64,000 nucleotides of DNA from Conyzicola nivalis_A (GCF_040548875.1 NZ_JBEPSJ010000003.1:124001-188000); one strand, 5' to 3'. Positions 1 to 8,680 are shown, counted from the first letter of the stretch. Program-made: numbers and translations. Notes: generated by a model not told the origin, from the letters alone.

Positions 1-888
1 CGACGCCAGCGCCGCCAACACCCTCGCGAGGACATCCCCTCGCACCGACAGAAAACTGCCGAAGCTCACGTAGACGAACGGTTCTTCGCTCGACGCGATC
101 CAGGCATCCACCTCGTCGTCCGCCGCCTCGGAGCGCACGGCCGATCCGATGAACTCGTGTGCGGGCAGCAGAGCCGTGCGCGCCGGTTCGTGCAGTTCGC
201 GCGGGTAGTTGAACAGCAGCAGCTCGCCGTGCTCCGCGAACGCGTTCTCGCTGCGCAGATGCGAGGCGTCGAGACCGTCGAGGGCGGCGTTCCACTCGGC
301 GGTGAACGACGCGCTCACGTCGTCGCAGAGGGCGCGCAGGGCTGCGAGCGAGGCGGCATCCGGCTCGAACGCCCGCGGCCAGGAAGGCGGATAGCCGTAG
401 ACCTCGTCGCCGACGGGAAGGGCCGAGGGATGCCCGAGCACGACGTCGGCGTACGGGGTGCCGTGGGCGAGGAGCGCGAGCCGCGCGCTGAAGGCCAGGT
501 GGTCGACGATCACGCGGTCGGGCTTCACCTCGTCGACGACGCGCTGCACGGCGCGGGCGGTGTCGACCGGGTCCCAGAGCAGGTCGTTCTTGCGCGCGGA
601 CGCCTGGAAGGCGAGTGTCTCGACCATGCCGAGCCGGGTGGCGGCGAAGAACCCGCGCAGCGCGTCGTCTTCGCCCTTGGGCTGGTCCTCGGCCTTGATG
701 ATGCCCGGATTCGAGCCGCGACCCAGCTGCAGGTGCACCCGTTCGAAGCCGAATGAGTCGACGATCGACGCGGTGGCGCTGCCCGTGGCGACCACGACGC
801 GCTCCCCCGCGGCCTGCCAGGCGGTGCCGAGCGTCGCGAGCGGAAGCAGGTGGGAGGCGTAGTCCGGGCTGATGATGAGCAGCGTCAC
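1..888 (-). CDS. GT1-family glycosyltransferase, 3' end cut by window edge
   Basis: The frame is open from a GTG at 886-888 to the left edge, about 296 residues. It starts MTLLIISPDYASHLLPLATL, the usual opening of GT1 (UGT/macrolide-type) glycosyltransferases, where the nucleotide-free acceptor half binds the substrate. Near residue 280 it reads FVYVSFGSFLSVRGDVLARV, the beta-strand and glycine loop that opens the second Rossmann domain. The donor-binding half lies outside the window, so the sugar donor and acceptor cannot be inferred. The start overlaps the upstream gene's stop in a GTGA, so the two glycosyltransferase genes are probably translated together. Confidence 0.82.
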   Translation of the reverse strand, partial: MTLLIISPDYASHLLPLATLGTAWQAAGERVVVATGSATASIVDSFGFERVHLQLGRGSNPGIIKAEDQPKGEDDALRGFFAATRLGMVETLAFQASARKNDLLWDPVDTARAVQRVVDEVKPDRVIVDHLAFSARLALLAHGTPYADVVLGHPSALPVGDEVYGYPPSWPRAFEPDAASLAALRALCDDVSASFTAEWNAALDGLDASHLRSENAFAEHGELLLFNYPRELHEPARTALLPAHEFIGSAVRSEAADDEVDAWIASSEEPFVYVSFGSFLSVRGDVLARVLAALAS

Positions 889-3071
889 CGGATGACCGCG
901 CTGCCCGCGTGCGCGTCGTACACGGTGTCGCTCACGCCGGAGTAGACGACCGCGAGGGCGCGGGCCATGGCCTGAATGGTGAAGTTCTGCACCACGGTGT
1001 CGCGTGAGCGGTGCGGCCGCGCGTCGGTCGTCGCCGTCTGGGCGGCCTCGAGCGCCACGGTGTCGAGCGCGTCGCTCATCGATGCGGCGAGCAGGGCGGC
1101 GTCGGACGTGCGGGTGAGGAACCCGGTGACGCCCTCTTCGACGTATGTCGCCGGGCCTCCGCCCGCGGGGGCGACCACGAGCAGGCCCGCGGCCATCGCC
1201 TCGAGGATCGCGATGCCGAACTCCTCTTTCAGGCTGCCGCAGACGTAGACGCCGCCGGGGGCCGCGAGACCGGGAACCCCGAAGCGTGCCGCGGCCACCC
1301 AGCGTGCCACGGTGTCGTTGGGGCGGTGCCCAGCGAGCAGGAGACCGGATGCCACGGCCTCGTGTCTCGGGATCGTGCGGTCGATGCGGTCGAGCTGTTC
1401 GAGCTCGTCGGCCGACGGGTTCTCGAGGTCGCCGCCGACCAGCAGCAGGTTGGCGCGCTCGCGCAGCGGTCCGTTGGCCCAGGCGGAGGCGACGGTGGCC
1501 ATGCCCTTGATGCGGTGGAAGCGGCCGACGGAGATCAGCAGCGGCAGCCCGCGGCGTTCCTCCGGGAGGCCGTCGAGCAGCGTGCGCAGGCTCTCGAGCG
1601 TCGGCGTGGCCGGCGCGCCCGTGGCGTGGTCGGCGGCCTCCCCGACGGCGCGGTCGACGACCTCGAGGTCGATCCCCTCCGGCACGATCGAGTGACGCTC
1701 GGGGTGCGCCGTGATGTCGATGCCGACGAGCTCGCGCATGTCGGTCTCGAGATTGGGCCGCGGGAAGAGCACGGTGTGCGCGGCGTCGGCGGCGAGGCGC
1801 TGCACGAGCCGGGCGCGGAACCAGAAGTGCTCCCGCTCGTCGACCTCTCCGAAGTTGGCGCGGGTCAGGTCGCCCGACTGGTCGAGCGTGCGGATCACGG
1901 CGTGCGGGTCGGGCGCGACGGTGAACACGACGGGGATGCCGAGGTCGCGGGCGACGTTGGCGGCGGCGAGGCTGCCGACGTCGGCCATGCGCAGGTGCAG
2001 CACGTCGACGGTGCCCACGGCGCGCAGCACCCGTCGGATGCCCCGTTCCGCGGCGACCCGCAGCTGCCATGCGTCCGACGATGCGACGGGCTCGCTCAGC
2101 AGGGGAACGGACGCGTAGGCGTGCCCGCGCACGGTGGACGCGACGCCGGACAGGCTGTCGAGCGCCTCCGTGGCGCTTCCGCGGGAGAGCGTGACGACCC
2201 GCTGCACGGCCGCAGACTCCGCAGGCACGCCGGTCGCGGCGGCCAGGGCGTCGCCGAGACGGACGAGCAGGGTGGCGATGCCTCCGTTGTCTCCGCTGCC
2301 CGCCCGGGTGAGCTGCGGGTCGATGTCGGCGTGCAGGAAGAGCTGGGCGACGGTGAGCCCGTTCTGCCACGGGGCACGCACGGCCGGACTGGACGTGAGG
2401 TCGACGAGTGCGAGGCGGGCGGCGTCGGCGACGAAGCCGTCGCCCGCGGCGAGTCGTGTGACCAGCTCGACGCTGCGCGAGTCCCCGGCCCGGTCGCCGA
2501 GGCCGGCGACCGCGGCGACCCGCACGGAGACCGGCTCGCTCTCGGTTGCGGCGACGCGGAGGAGCGCTGCAGTGGCGATCTGGCCGCGAGCGACTCCTAG
2601 GGTCTCGACGAGCCGGGTGCGCGGTCTCGGGTCGCGCACGCCGAGCAGCGCGCTCTCGAGCCCGACGGTCACCTGGTCGGGTGCGGAGGATGCCCACTGC
2701 TGCAGGGTGCGCTGGGCGAGCATTCCGCTGAAGCCGCCGTCGACGACGAGGCCGATCAGCCGGGCGATGGTGTCGTATCGGGGAAGCCGGGCCGAGAACG
2801 CCCAGGCGGCGTGCTCGCGCAGATAGCCGCGCTCGCTCGAGAGGAGTCCTGACAGCACGTCGTCGGCCTCGTCGTCGAACACCTGGGCGAGCGCGTGGAT
2901 GGAAGCGATGGCGGTGAGCTGGTCGTCGCCGTCGACGGTCGACGCGAGAACGCGCACCGTGCGGGCGCCTCCGTTGCGGCTCGCCACGAACGCCAGTTCG
3001 TCGGCAACCCGCATCGCATCGACGATGTGCGTCGTCTGGCGAAGCTCGTCTAGAGAGGTCTGAATTCCCAC
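885..3071 (-). CDS. HEAT-repeat/GT4 glycosyltransferase fusion
   Basis: About 728 residues from the GTG at 3069-3071, which has GGAAG seven bases upstream; in-frame ATGs further up (to 3128) are possible but lack a ribosome site. Residues ~20-230 are degenerate alpha-helical HEAT-type repeats (e.g. LREHAAWAFSARLP, VRVAAVAGLGDRAGDSRSVE). From ~235 a GT-B fold begins: DNGGIATLLVRLGDAL resembles the N-terminal glycine loop of sucrose-synthase-like GT4 enzymes. The C-terminal half has SVGRFHRIKG and the donor-site block EEFGIAILEAMAAGLLVVAP. It probably uses a nucleotide sugar in the cytoplasm; the HEAT part may bind a partner or acceptor (inference). It overlaps the GT1 gene by four bases. Confidence 0.8.
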   Translation of the reverse strand: MGIQTSLDELRQTTHIVDAMRVADELAFVASRNGGARTVRVLASTVDGDDQLTAIASIHALAQVFDDEADDVLSGLLSSERGYLREHAAWAFSARLPRYDTIARLIGLVVDGGFSGMLAQRTLQQWASSAPDQVTVGLESALLGVRDPRPRTRLVETLGVARGQIATAALLRVAATESEPVSVRVAAVAGLGDRAGDSRSVELVTRLAAGDGFVADAARLALVDLTSSPAVRAPWQNGLTVAQLFLHADIDPQLTRAGSGDNGGIATLLVRLGDALAAATGVPAESAAVQRVVTLSRGSATEALDSLSGVASTVRGHAYASVPLLSEPVASSDAWQLRVAAERGIRRVLRAVGTVDVLHLRMADVGSLAAANVARDLGIPVVFTVAPDPHAVIRTLDQSGDLTRANFGEVDEREHFWFRARLVQRLAADAAHTVLFPRPNLETDMRELVGIDITAHPERHSIVPEGIDLEVVDRAVGEAADHATGAPATPTLESLRTLLDGLPEERRGLPLLISVGRFHRIKGMATVASAWANGPLRERANLLLVGGDLENPSADELEQLDRIDRTIPRHEAVASGLLLAGHRPNDTVARWVAAARFGVPGLAAPGGVYVCGSLKEEFGIAILEAMAAGLLVVAPAGGGPATYVEEGVTGFLTRTSDAALLAASMSDALDTVALEAAQTATTDARPHRSRDTVVQNFTIQAMARALAVVYSGVSDTVYDAHAGSAVIR

Positions 3072-3334
3072 TGTGGCACTTCCGTTCCGATTGACCCTGA
3101 TCATTATCAACGGCGACGCTGAACGCATGGTGCCCCGTCACGAAACCACTAGCCCATTGCCAACGGGAGCGGTTGCCGCTAGGCGCTACGACCCGGCATC
3201 GGAATCATCATCGGTCTCCGTCCCTCCGGAGTTCGGAGCCGATGGGCCGGGCGGATTGGTATCGCCGCGAGACGCTGCTCAGGGCGATCCCGCCGTCGCG
3301 TCGGCCCTGACAGCGGCACGCGTCCTCTGGGAGA

Positions 3335-4165
3335 TCAGCAGCCGCTGGCGAGCTCTTCGGCCCGCGCGAGTGCGGCCGCTGTCGCGCGGTCGAACACCGC
3401 GGTGAGATCGGCGGCCTCGAGCTCTGTGATCGCCCGCTCGGTCGTGCCCTTGGGGCTCGTCACCTTGGCGCGCAGCTCAGCAGGTGTGGAATCGGATGCG
3501 GCCAGCAGCTGCGTCGCCCCGATGAACGTGCCGTCGACCATGGTCGACGCCTGCTCCGCCGTGAACCCGAGGCCGATGGCGGTGCGCGTGAGCTGCTCGA
3601 TGAGGAAGTACACGTACGCCGGGCCGGAGCCCGAGATGGTGCTGAGCGCGTCGATCTTCGACTCCGGGATCACGAGCACGTCGCCCACGGTCTCGAAGAG
3701 CTGCCGCACGATCGCGAGGTCGTCGTCGCTCGACCGGGTTCCCGCCGCGAGTCCCGTGACTCCGAGCCCGACGACCGATGGCGTGTTCGGCATCGAACGC
3801 AGCACGGCGCCGGGAACCAGCGCCTCCATCGTCTCGATCGTGACGCCGGCCGCGACGCTCACAACGATGGCGTCGGGCTCGAGGCTGTCGGCGATCTCGC
3901 GCAACAGGTCGGGAACCATGCCCGGCTTGACGCCGATGAGCACGATGCGTGCGCCGGCGACGGCGATGCGGTTGGCGTCCGGGTCGACGGATGTCGCGAG
4001 CGAGGTGACCCCGTCGGCGGCGAGCCGCTCGGCCTTCTCCGCCGAGCGGTTGGTGACACGGATGCCGCCGGTGACCCCGACGCCGGGGTTGAGCAGGCCG
4101 CTGAGGATGGCTCCTCCCATCGAACCCGTTCCGAGAATGGCGATGCTGGGGAGAGTGACGGTCAT
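3335..4165 (-). CDS. proC: Pyrroline-5-carboxylate reductase
   Basis: 276 residues, normal length for ProC, which reduces pyrroline-5-carboxylate to proline with NAD(P)H as the last step of proline synthesis in the cytoplasm. The N-terminal dinucleotide fold starts IAILGTGSMGGAILSGLL. The conserved middle reads LRSMPNTPSVVGLGVTGLAAG, and the C-terminal dimerisation domain carries the family signature around ALSTISGSGPAYVYFLIEQL and VTSPKGTT. The gene is monocistronic. It is divergent from the cation-efflux gene, with 22 bases between start codons. Its ATG lies six bases after a TAGAAT box, so the mRNA should be leaderless. Confidence 0.95.
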   Translation of the reverse strand: MTVTLPSIAILGTGSMGGAILSGLLNPGVGVTGGIRVTNRSAEKAERLAADGVTSLATSVDPDANRIAVAGARIVLIGVKPGMVPDLLREIADSLEPDAIVVSVAAGVTIETMEALVPGAVLRSMPNTPSVVGLGVTGLAAGTRSSDDDLAIVRQLFETVGDVLVIPESKIDALSTISGSGPAYVYFLIEQLTRTAIGLGFTAEQASTMVDGTFIGATQLLAASDSTPAELRAKVTSPKGTTERAITELEAADLTAVFDRATAAALARAEELASGC

Positions 4166-4171
4166 AGGAGC

Positions 4172-4181
4172 ATTCTAGGAT
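4172..4181. promoter_or_regulatory. Overlapping divergent -10 boxes for proC and the CDF gene
   Basis: The ten bases ATTCTAGGAT contain TAGAAT on the minus strand (4177 to 4172) and TAGGAT on the plus strand (4176-4181), sharing two bases. Each ends exactly six bases before its start codon (ATG at 4165 minus, ATG at 4188 plus), so both messages should begin at or next to the start codon. The two genes cannot be transcribed from this point at the same time. Confidence 0.7.
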
Positions 4182-4187
4182 TGCCCC

Positions 4188-5150
4188 ATGAGCGCATCCG
4201 GTGGGAACAAGGCAATCGTCGCGGCACTCCTCGCAAACCTGGGAATCGCGGTCACGAAGTTCATCGCCTTCGCCTTCTCCGGGTCGAGCTCCATGCTCGC
4301 CGAGGGCGTGCACTCCCTCGCCGACACCGGCAACCAGGGTCTGCTGCTGCTCGGCGGACGCAAGGCGAAGAAGAAAGCCAACGCGGAGCATCCGTTCGGC
4401 TTCGGGCGTGAACGCTACGTCTACGCCTTCGTCGTCTCCATCATCCTGTTCTCCATCGGCGGCGTCTTCTCGATCTACGAGGGCATCGAGAAGATCCAGC
4501 ACCCGCACGAACTCGAGAACGCGTGGCTGCCGATCGTCGTGCTGATCGTCGCGATCGGGCTCGAGAGCTTCTCGTTCCGTACCGCGATCCGCGAGTCGAA
4601 CCACGTTCGCGGCAAGCAGGGCTGGGTGCAGTTCATCCGTCGCTCGAAGTCGCCGGAGCTGCCTGTCGTCCTGCTCGAGGACTTCGCCGCGCTGATCGGA
4701 CTGCTGCTCGCCCTGTTCGGCGTCGGCCTCACCATCCTCACGGGCAACTCGCTCTTCGACGCCCTGGGCACCCTCGCGATCGGCATCCTGCTGGTGCTCG
4801 TCGCTATCGTGCTCGGCATCGAGACCAAGAGCCTTCTGGTGGGCGAGGGTGCCAGCGTCGCCGACACCGACGCGATCCGCAACGCGATCAACGCCCAGCC
4901 GCAGGTCGAGGCGCTCATCCACATGAAGACGCTGTACCTGGGCCCGGAGGAGCTGCTCGTCGGCGCGAAGGTCGCCTTCGCCCGGTCGCGCAAGCTCGCC
5001 GACGTGGCGAACGACATCAACGAGCTCGAGGTCAGCATCCGTGCCGCCGTCCCGGTCGCCCGCATCATCTACATCGAGCCCGACGTGTACATGCCGCCGA
5101 ACGAGGCCAACCCGGCCACCGACTCGTTCGTGATCAAGGCCGCCGACTAG
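4188..5150 (+). CDS. Cation diffusion facilitator (CDF) family transporter
   Basis: 320 residues. CDF proteins export divalent metals (Zn, Co, Fe, Mn) in exchange for protons. The N-terminal hydrophobic part has the CDF signature GSSSMLAEGVHSLADTGNQ, with H and D of HSLAD as expected metal ligands in TM2. About six membrane segments follow, then a soluble C-terminal ZT-dimer-like domain (from ~residue 210). The TM5 site reads LLEDFAALIGLLLALFG, with E/D in place of the His of zinc exporters, so the metal may not be zinc. It is a single gene, probably leaderless. Confidence 0.9.
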   Translation: MSASGGNKAIVAALLANLGIAVTKFIAFAFSGSSSMLAEGVHSLADTGNQGLLLLGGRKAKKKANAEHPFGFGRERYVYAFVVSIILFSIGGVFSIYEGIEKIQHPHELENAWLPIVVLIVAIGLESFSFRTAIRESNHVRGKQGWVQFIRRSKSPELPVVLLEDFAALIGLLLALFGVGLTILTGNSLFDALGTLAIGILLVLVAIVLGIETKSLLVGEGASVADTDAIRNAINAQPQVEALIHMKTLYLGPEELLVGAKVAFARSRKLADVANDINELEVSIRAAVPVARIIYIEPDVYMPPNEANPATDSFVIKAAD

Positions 5151-5166
5151 CCCCATACCGCTCCCC

Positions 5167-5210
5167 GAGCCTGTCGGTCCCGGAGCCTGTCGGTCCCGGA
5201 GCCTGTCGGA
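5167..5210. repeat. 16-bp tandem repeat, 2.75 copies
   Basis: The unit GAGCCTGTCGGTCCCG occurs at 5167 and 5183 and in part at 5199. A reverse-strand relative (GCTTCGACGGGCTCAGC) sits at 5391. The GAGCC(T/C)GTCG core resembles a repeat I recall between genes in many Micrococcales genomes; copy number elsewhere in this genome cannot be seen. Confidence 0.6.
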
Positions 5211-5325
5211 GGGCCGCTGTTCCACCGAAGTGCACTTATCGCCCGTTTTCACGCGGCGATTGGGGGCGCAACTGCACTCTCGCGCGCCGGTCGCGCGCCG
5301 GTCGCGGCGCTGTGATGCGCCGGTT

Positions 5326-5388
5326 CGCTGGGTGGCCAGTTGTGGCTCCACATACCGCGAGAAACCGTGCACAAATGGCCACCCAGCG
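5326..5388. repeat. Extragenic inverted repeat, 13-bp perfect arms
   Basis: Left arm CGCTGGGTGGCCA (5326-5338) and right arm TGGCCACCCAGCG (5376-5388) are exact complements with 37 bases between. Inside the arms, TTGTG and CACAA extend the pairing after a mismatch. It lies between converging genes and has no T-tract. Confidence 0.6.
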
Positions 5389-5513
5389 CCGCTTCGACGG
5401 GCTCAGCGGCCGCCCGCGGCTAGGGCGCCCAGTGGCGCGGCGGGACGGGCGGGGGCGGCGAGCGGCACCGGCGGGCGGGGCGCCGGTCAGCGACGCGAGT
5501 CGGCGGGGCGGCT

Positions 5514-5966
5514 CTAGCGGCGCTGCGTGAAGAAGTCGAGCAGCAGGTCGGCGCAGGCCTCGGCCTCGACGCCCGCGACGACCTCCACACGGTGGTTGAG
5601 CCGACGGTCGCGCAGCAGGTCGTAGACGCTGCCCACGGCGCCGGCCTTCTCGTCCCAGGCGCCGAAGACGACGCGCGGGATCCGCGAGTTGAGGATCGCG
5701 CCCGCGCACATGATGCACGGCTCGAGGGTGACGACCAGAGTCGTGTCGAGCAGGTGCCAGTCGCTCAGCGCGGCCGCCGCCTCCCGGATCGCGAGCACCT
5801 CGGCGTGGGCGGTCGGGTCCTTGTGCAGTTCGCGCTCGTTGCGGCCCGAGCCGATGCGCTTTCCGTCGCCGTCGAGGATGAACGCCGCGACAGGAACGTC
5901 GCCCGTGTCGAACGCGAGGCGCGCATCCGCGATCGCCTCGTGCATCCACTCTTCGTACTGGCCCAT
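5514..5966 (-). CDS. tadA: tRNA-specific adenosine deaminase
   Basis: 150 residues, the usual TadA length. TadA converts the wobble adenosine of tRNA-Arg(ACG) to inosine. The zinc site is complete: HAE at residues 54-56 (His ligand, catalytic Glu) and PCIMC at 83-87 (two Cys ligands), in the context LEPCIMCAGAIL typical of tRNA rather than free-base deaminases. It is divergent from upp, an arrangement that is common in Micrococcales. The ATG at 5964-5966 lies six bases after TAGGCT, so no leader is expected. Confidence 0.92.
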   Translation of the reverse strand: MGQYEEWMHEAIADARLAFDTGDVPVAAFILDGDGKRIGSGRNERELHKDPTAHAEVLAIREAAAALSDWHLLDTTLVVTLEPCIMCAGAILNSRIPRVVFGAWDEKAGAVGSVYDLLRDRRLNHRVEVVAGVEAEACADLLLDFFTQRR

Positions 5967-5972
5967 GCAGCG

Positions 5973-5999
5973 AGCCTAGGCGCTGGGCTGAAGTAGATT
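5973..5999. promoter_or_regulatory. Divergent leaderless promoters for tadA and upp
   Basis: TAGGCT on the minus strand (5978 to 5973) ends six bases before the tadA ATG. TAGATT on the plus strand (5994-5999) ends six bases before the upp ATG. No good -35 box is visible for either. The identical spacing to both starts repeats the proC/CDF arrangement. Confidence 0.65.
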
Positions 6000-6005
6000 G
6001 GGCAC

Positions 6006-6641
6006 ATGCGAGTTCACGTTGCCGACCATCCGCTCATCACGCACAAGCTCACCGTGCTGCGCGACAAGACGACCCCGTCGCCGACGTTCCGTGCTCTCGC
6101 CGAAGAGCTCATGACGCTGCTCGCCTACGAGGCAACCCGCAACGTGCGCACCGAGGTCGTCACCGTGCAGACCCCCGTGGCCGAGACGCAGGGGCTCGCG
6201 ATCAGCACGCCCCGCCCGCTCGTCGTCCCGATCCTCCGCGCCGGGCTCGGAATGCTCGAAGGCATGGTCAAGCTGGTGCCCACCGCCGAGGTCGGATTCC
6301 TCGGCATGGTGCGCGACGAGGAGACCCTCCAGCCCACCACCTACGCCGAGCGTCTGCCCGACGACCTGTCGGGCCGCCAGTGCTTCGTGCTCGACCCGAT
6401 GCTCGCCACCGGCGGCTCCCTCATCGCCGCGATCGACTTCCTCTTCGCGCGCGGCGCAGAAGACGTGACCGCCGTGTGCCTCATCGCCGCCCCCGAGGGC
6501 CTCGCCGCCGTCGAGACGGCCATGGCCGGCCGAGGCGACGTGACCATCGTGCTCGGCGCCGTCGACGAGAAGCTCAACGAGCAGGGTTTCATCGTCCCCG
6601 GCCTCGGCGACGCCGGAGACCGCCTCTACGGGCTCGTGTAA
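6006..6641 (+). CDS. upp: Uracil phosphoribosyltransferase
   Basis: 211 residues, full length. It makes UMP from uracil and PRPP in pyrimidine salvage. Landmarks: the early RDKTTPSPTFRALAEEL segment, VVPILRAGLGMLEGM, and the PRPP-binding loop LDPMLATGGSLIAAIDFL; the C-terminus ends with a DAGDRLYG uracil-site motif. It starts six bases after TAGATT, so translation probably begins on a leaderless mRNA. The next gene starts 66 bases on and is functionally unrelated. Confidence 0.95.
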   Translation: MRVHVADHPLITHKLTVLRDKTTPSPTFRALAEELMTLLAYEATRNVRTEVVTVQTPVAETQGLAISTPRPLVVPILRAGLGMLEGMVKLVPTAEVGFLGMVRDEETLQPTTYAERLPDDLSGRQCFVLDPMLATGGSLIAAIDFLFARGAEDVTAVCLIAAPEGLAAVETAMAGRGDVTIVLGAVDEKLNEQGFIVPGLGDAGDRLYGLV

Positions 6642-6707
6642 ACCCCCAGCGCACATTGAGCAATCGGGCGTACCGTCGCATTTGACGTGTTCGAAAGGTC
6701 GCCCGCC

Positions 6708-7745
6708 GTGAACAGAAACTCCAAGCGCTGGATCCCAGCCGCAGTAGTCCCCGTGGTCATCGTCACCGCCGCAATCGCCGTGCCCGCCGCCGCGAACGCC
6801 GACCCGACGCTGCCCGAGAAGAGCCCGCAACAGCTGCTCGAGCTGGTCGCCGACAGCGCGGGCACCGCGTACTCGGGCACCGTCGAGCAGTCGTCCGACA
6901 TGGGACTCCCGGATGTCTCGGCCCTCGGCCAGACGCCGGGGGGCGACTCCGCGGCATCCGCCCTCGAACTGATCACCGGTTCGCACACGGCCAACGTCTT
7001 CGTCGGCGGACCCACCACCCAGCGGGTGCAGGTGCTCGACCGGTTCGCCGAGCGCGACGCGATCCGCAACGGCGACAGCGTCTGGCTCTACGACTCGAAG
7101 AAGAAGGAAGCCGTGCACCTCACGGCTCCGGCCGACGCCGCCGCCGCGAAGACCACCACGGTGACACCCGCCGAGGCGGCCCAGAGGCTCCTCGCCGCGA
7201 TCGAGCCCTCCACCGAGATCGAGGTCGTCGACACCGCGCGCGTCGCGGGCCGCGCGGCGTACGAGCTGAGGCTCACCCCCGGCGACGCCGACACCCTGGT
7301 CGACTCCGTGGTGCTGAGCGTCGACGCCGAGACCGGCCTGCCGCTCGGCGCGAGCGTCACCGCGAAGGGCCAGTCCGAACCGGCCTTCGACGTGCGCTTC
7401 AGCAAGATCAGCTTCGACGCCCCCGACGCTTCCCTGTTCGAGTTCGCGCCGCCCAGCGACGTCACCGTCACCGAGAAGACCGTGACCGGCGACGTGCCGG
7501 ACGCCGCGCCGGCGGCCCATCCCGAGCCGACCGTCGTCGGCGACGGCTGGGACGCTGTCGTCGTGATCCCCGCCGGAGAGGTGCCCGTCGGAGCCCGCGC
7601 CCCGATGCTCGACCGGTTGACCACGAAGGTCGACGGCGGACGGGTGCTCAGCACCAGCCTCGTCTCCGTGATGCTCGCCGACGACGGACGCGTGCTCGTC
7701 GGCGCCGTCGGCACCGAGACGCTCCAGGCCGCCGCCGCGCAGTGA
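6708..7745 (+). CDS. LolA-like exported protein, likely partner of the ABC exporter
   Basis: 345 residues from GTG 6708-6710 (AAAGG ten bases upstream). An earlier in-frame ATG at 6687 would add seven residues and has no ribosome site. Residues 1-~30 are a signal peptide (NRNSKRWIPAAVVPVVIVTAA then AAANA). The rest resembles LolA/RseB-type half-barrel proteins: an outer strand set with VAGRAAYELRLTPGD and GLPLGASV. In monoderms such proteins are found beside ABC exporters and may carry lipids or lipoproteins outside the membrane (family knowledge; the cargo is unknown). The stop overlaps the ATPase start (GTGA), which indicates coupled translation. Confidence 0.78.
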   Translation: MNRNSKRWIPAAVVPVVIVTAAIAVPAAANADPTLPEKSPQQLLELVADSAGTAYSGTVEQSSDMGLPDVSALGQTPGGDSAASALELITGSHTANVFVGGPTTQRVQVLDRFAERDAIRNGDSVWLYDSKKKEAVHLTAPADAAAAKTTTVTPAEAAQRLLAAIEPSTEIEVVDTARVAGRAAYELRLTPGDADTLVDSVVLSVDAETGLPLGASVTAKGQSEPAFDVRFSKISFDAPDASLFEFAPPSDVTVTEKTVTGDVPDAAPAAHPEPTVVGDGWDAVVVIPAGEVPVGARAPMLDRLTTKVDGGRVLSTSLVSVMLADDGRVLVGAVGTETLQAAAAQ

Positions 7746-8680
7746 GCCCCGCCGACCTCGCGATCGAGACCCACGCGCTCAGCAAGACGTTCGGGCGGCA
7801 GACCGCGGTCGACGAGCTCGCGCTGGCGGTGCCCCGCGGATCCGTGTTCGGCTTCCTCGGCCCGAACGGGTCGGGCAAGACCACGACGATCCGTATGCTG
7901 CTCGGGCTGGCCTCGGCGACGGAGGGCGAGATCCGGGTGCTGGGCAGGGAGATTCCGGATGCCGCGGCCGAGGTTCTCCCCCGGGTGGGCGCCCTCGTCG
8001 AGGGACCGGCGTTCTACCCCTTCCTCTCCGGCCGCGAGAACCTGCGGCGCTTCGATACGGCCAATCGGCACGCGCCATCCGCCACCCGCTCCGCCCGTGT
8101 CGACGCCGCTCTCGACCGCGTCGGGCTCGGGCACGCGGCACGCAAGGCCGCCCACGCCTACTCGCTCGGCATGAAGCAGCGTCTCGGTCTGGCCAACGCG
8201 CTGCTGACGCCGCGCGACCTGCTGACCCTCGACGAGCCCACCAACGGCCTCGACCCGCAGGGCACCCGCGAGGTGCGGTCGCTCATCCGCTCGCTCGCCG
8301 ACGAGGGCACCACGGTGTTCCTGTCCAGCCACCTGCTCGCCGAGGTGGAGCAGGTATGCACCCACGTCGCGGTGATGAGCACCGGCCGCCTCGTCGCCCA
8401 GGGCTCGCTCGACGAGCTGCGCGCCGAGGGCACCGTGCGCATCACGGTGCGCACGCCGGATCCCGCCGAGGCACGCCGGGTGCTGGCGACGCTGGGGCTC
8501 GCACCCGACGGCGACGGCGACGAGATCACCGCCGAGCTGCCCGCGGGTATCCAGCCCGAGGTCGTCACCGAGGCGCTCGTGCGCGCCGGCGTGCGGGTGC
8601 GCGGCATCGCGGCTGCCGGCGCCTCGCTCGAGGACCGCTTCGTCGCGCTCACCGGGGAGGGATTCGATGTCGCCGAGTGA
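7742..8680 (+). CDS. ABC transporter ATP-binding protein
   Basis: 312 residues, one nucleotide-binding domain followed by a ~70-residue C-terminal extension typical of the drug/antibiotic-export (DrrA-like) ATPases. Motifs are all intact: Walker A GPNGSGKTT, Q-loop region, signature YSLGMKQRL, Walker B LLTLDEPTNGLDP and the switch His in FLSSHLLAEVEQ. It should power the permease encoded next. The GTG start overlaps the stop of the LolA-like gene, and its end overlaps the permease start by 14 bases, so the three form one operon. Confidence 0.92.
   Translation: MSPADLAIETHALSKTFGRQTAVDELALAVPRGSVFGFLGPNGSGKTTTIRMLLGLASATEGEIRVLGREIPDAAAEVLPRVGALVEGPAFYPFLSGRENLRRFDTANRHAPSATRSARVDAALDRVGLGHAARKAAHAYSLGMKQRLGLANALLTPRDLLTLDEPTNGLDPQGTREVRSLIRSLADEGTTVFLSSHLLAEVEQVCTHVAVMSTGRLVAQGSLDELRAEGTVRITVRTPDPAEARRVLATLGLAPDGDGDEITAELPAGIQPEVVTEALVRAGVRVRGIAAAGASLEDRFVALTGEGFDVAE

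Larger units (their letters stand above)
5151..5513. other. Gene-free convergent gap with repeats and palindromes
   Basis: No coding frame here is convincing. It lies between two converging genes. In order it holds a 16-bp direct repeat (5167-5210), an imperfect inverted repeat with AGTGCA arms (about 5229-5280), a short duplicated CGCGCGCCGGT tract, a 13-bp perfect inverted repeat (5326-5388), and an opposite-strand copy of the repeat core at 5391-5411. It looks like a pile of extragenic palindromic elements, possibly also ending transcription from both sides. Confidence 0.5.

Noticed and set aside
3477..5372. Long minus-strand open frame of about 630 codons
   Set aside because: It lies antisense to the CDF gene and out of frame with proC; its Arg/Asp/Glu/His-rich product is typical of shadow frames in high-GC DNA.
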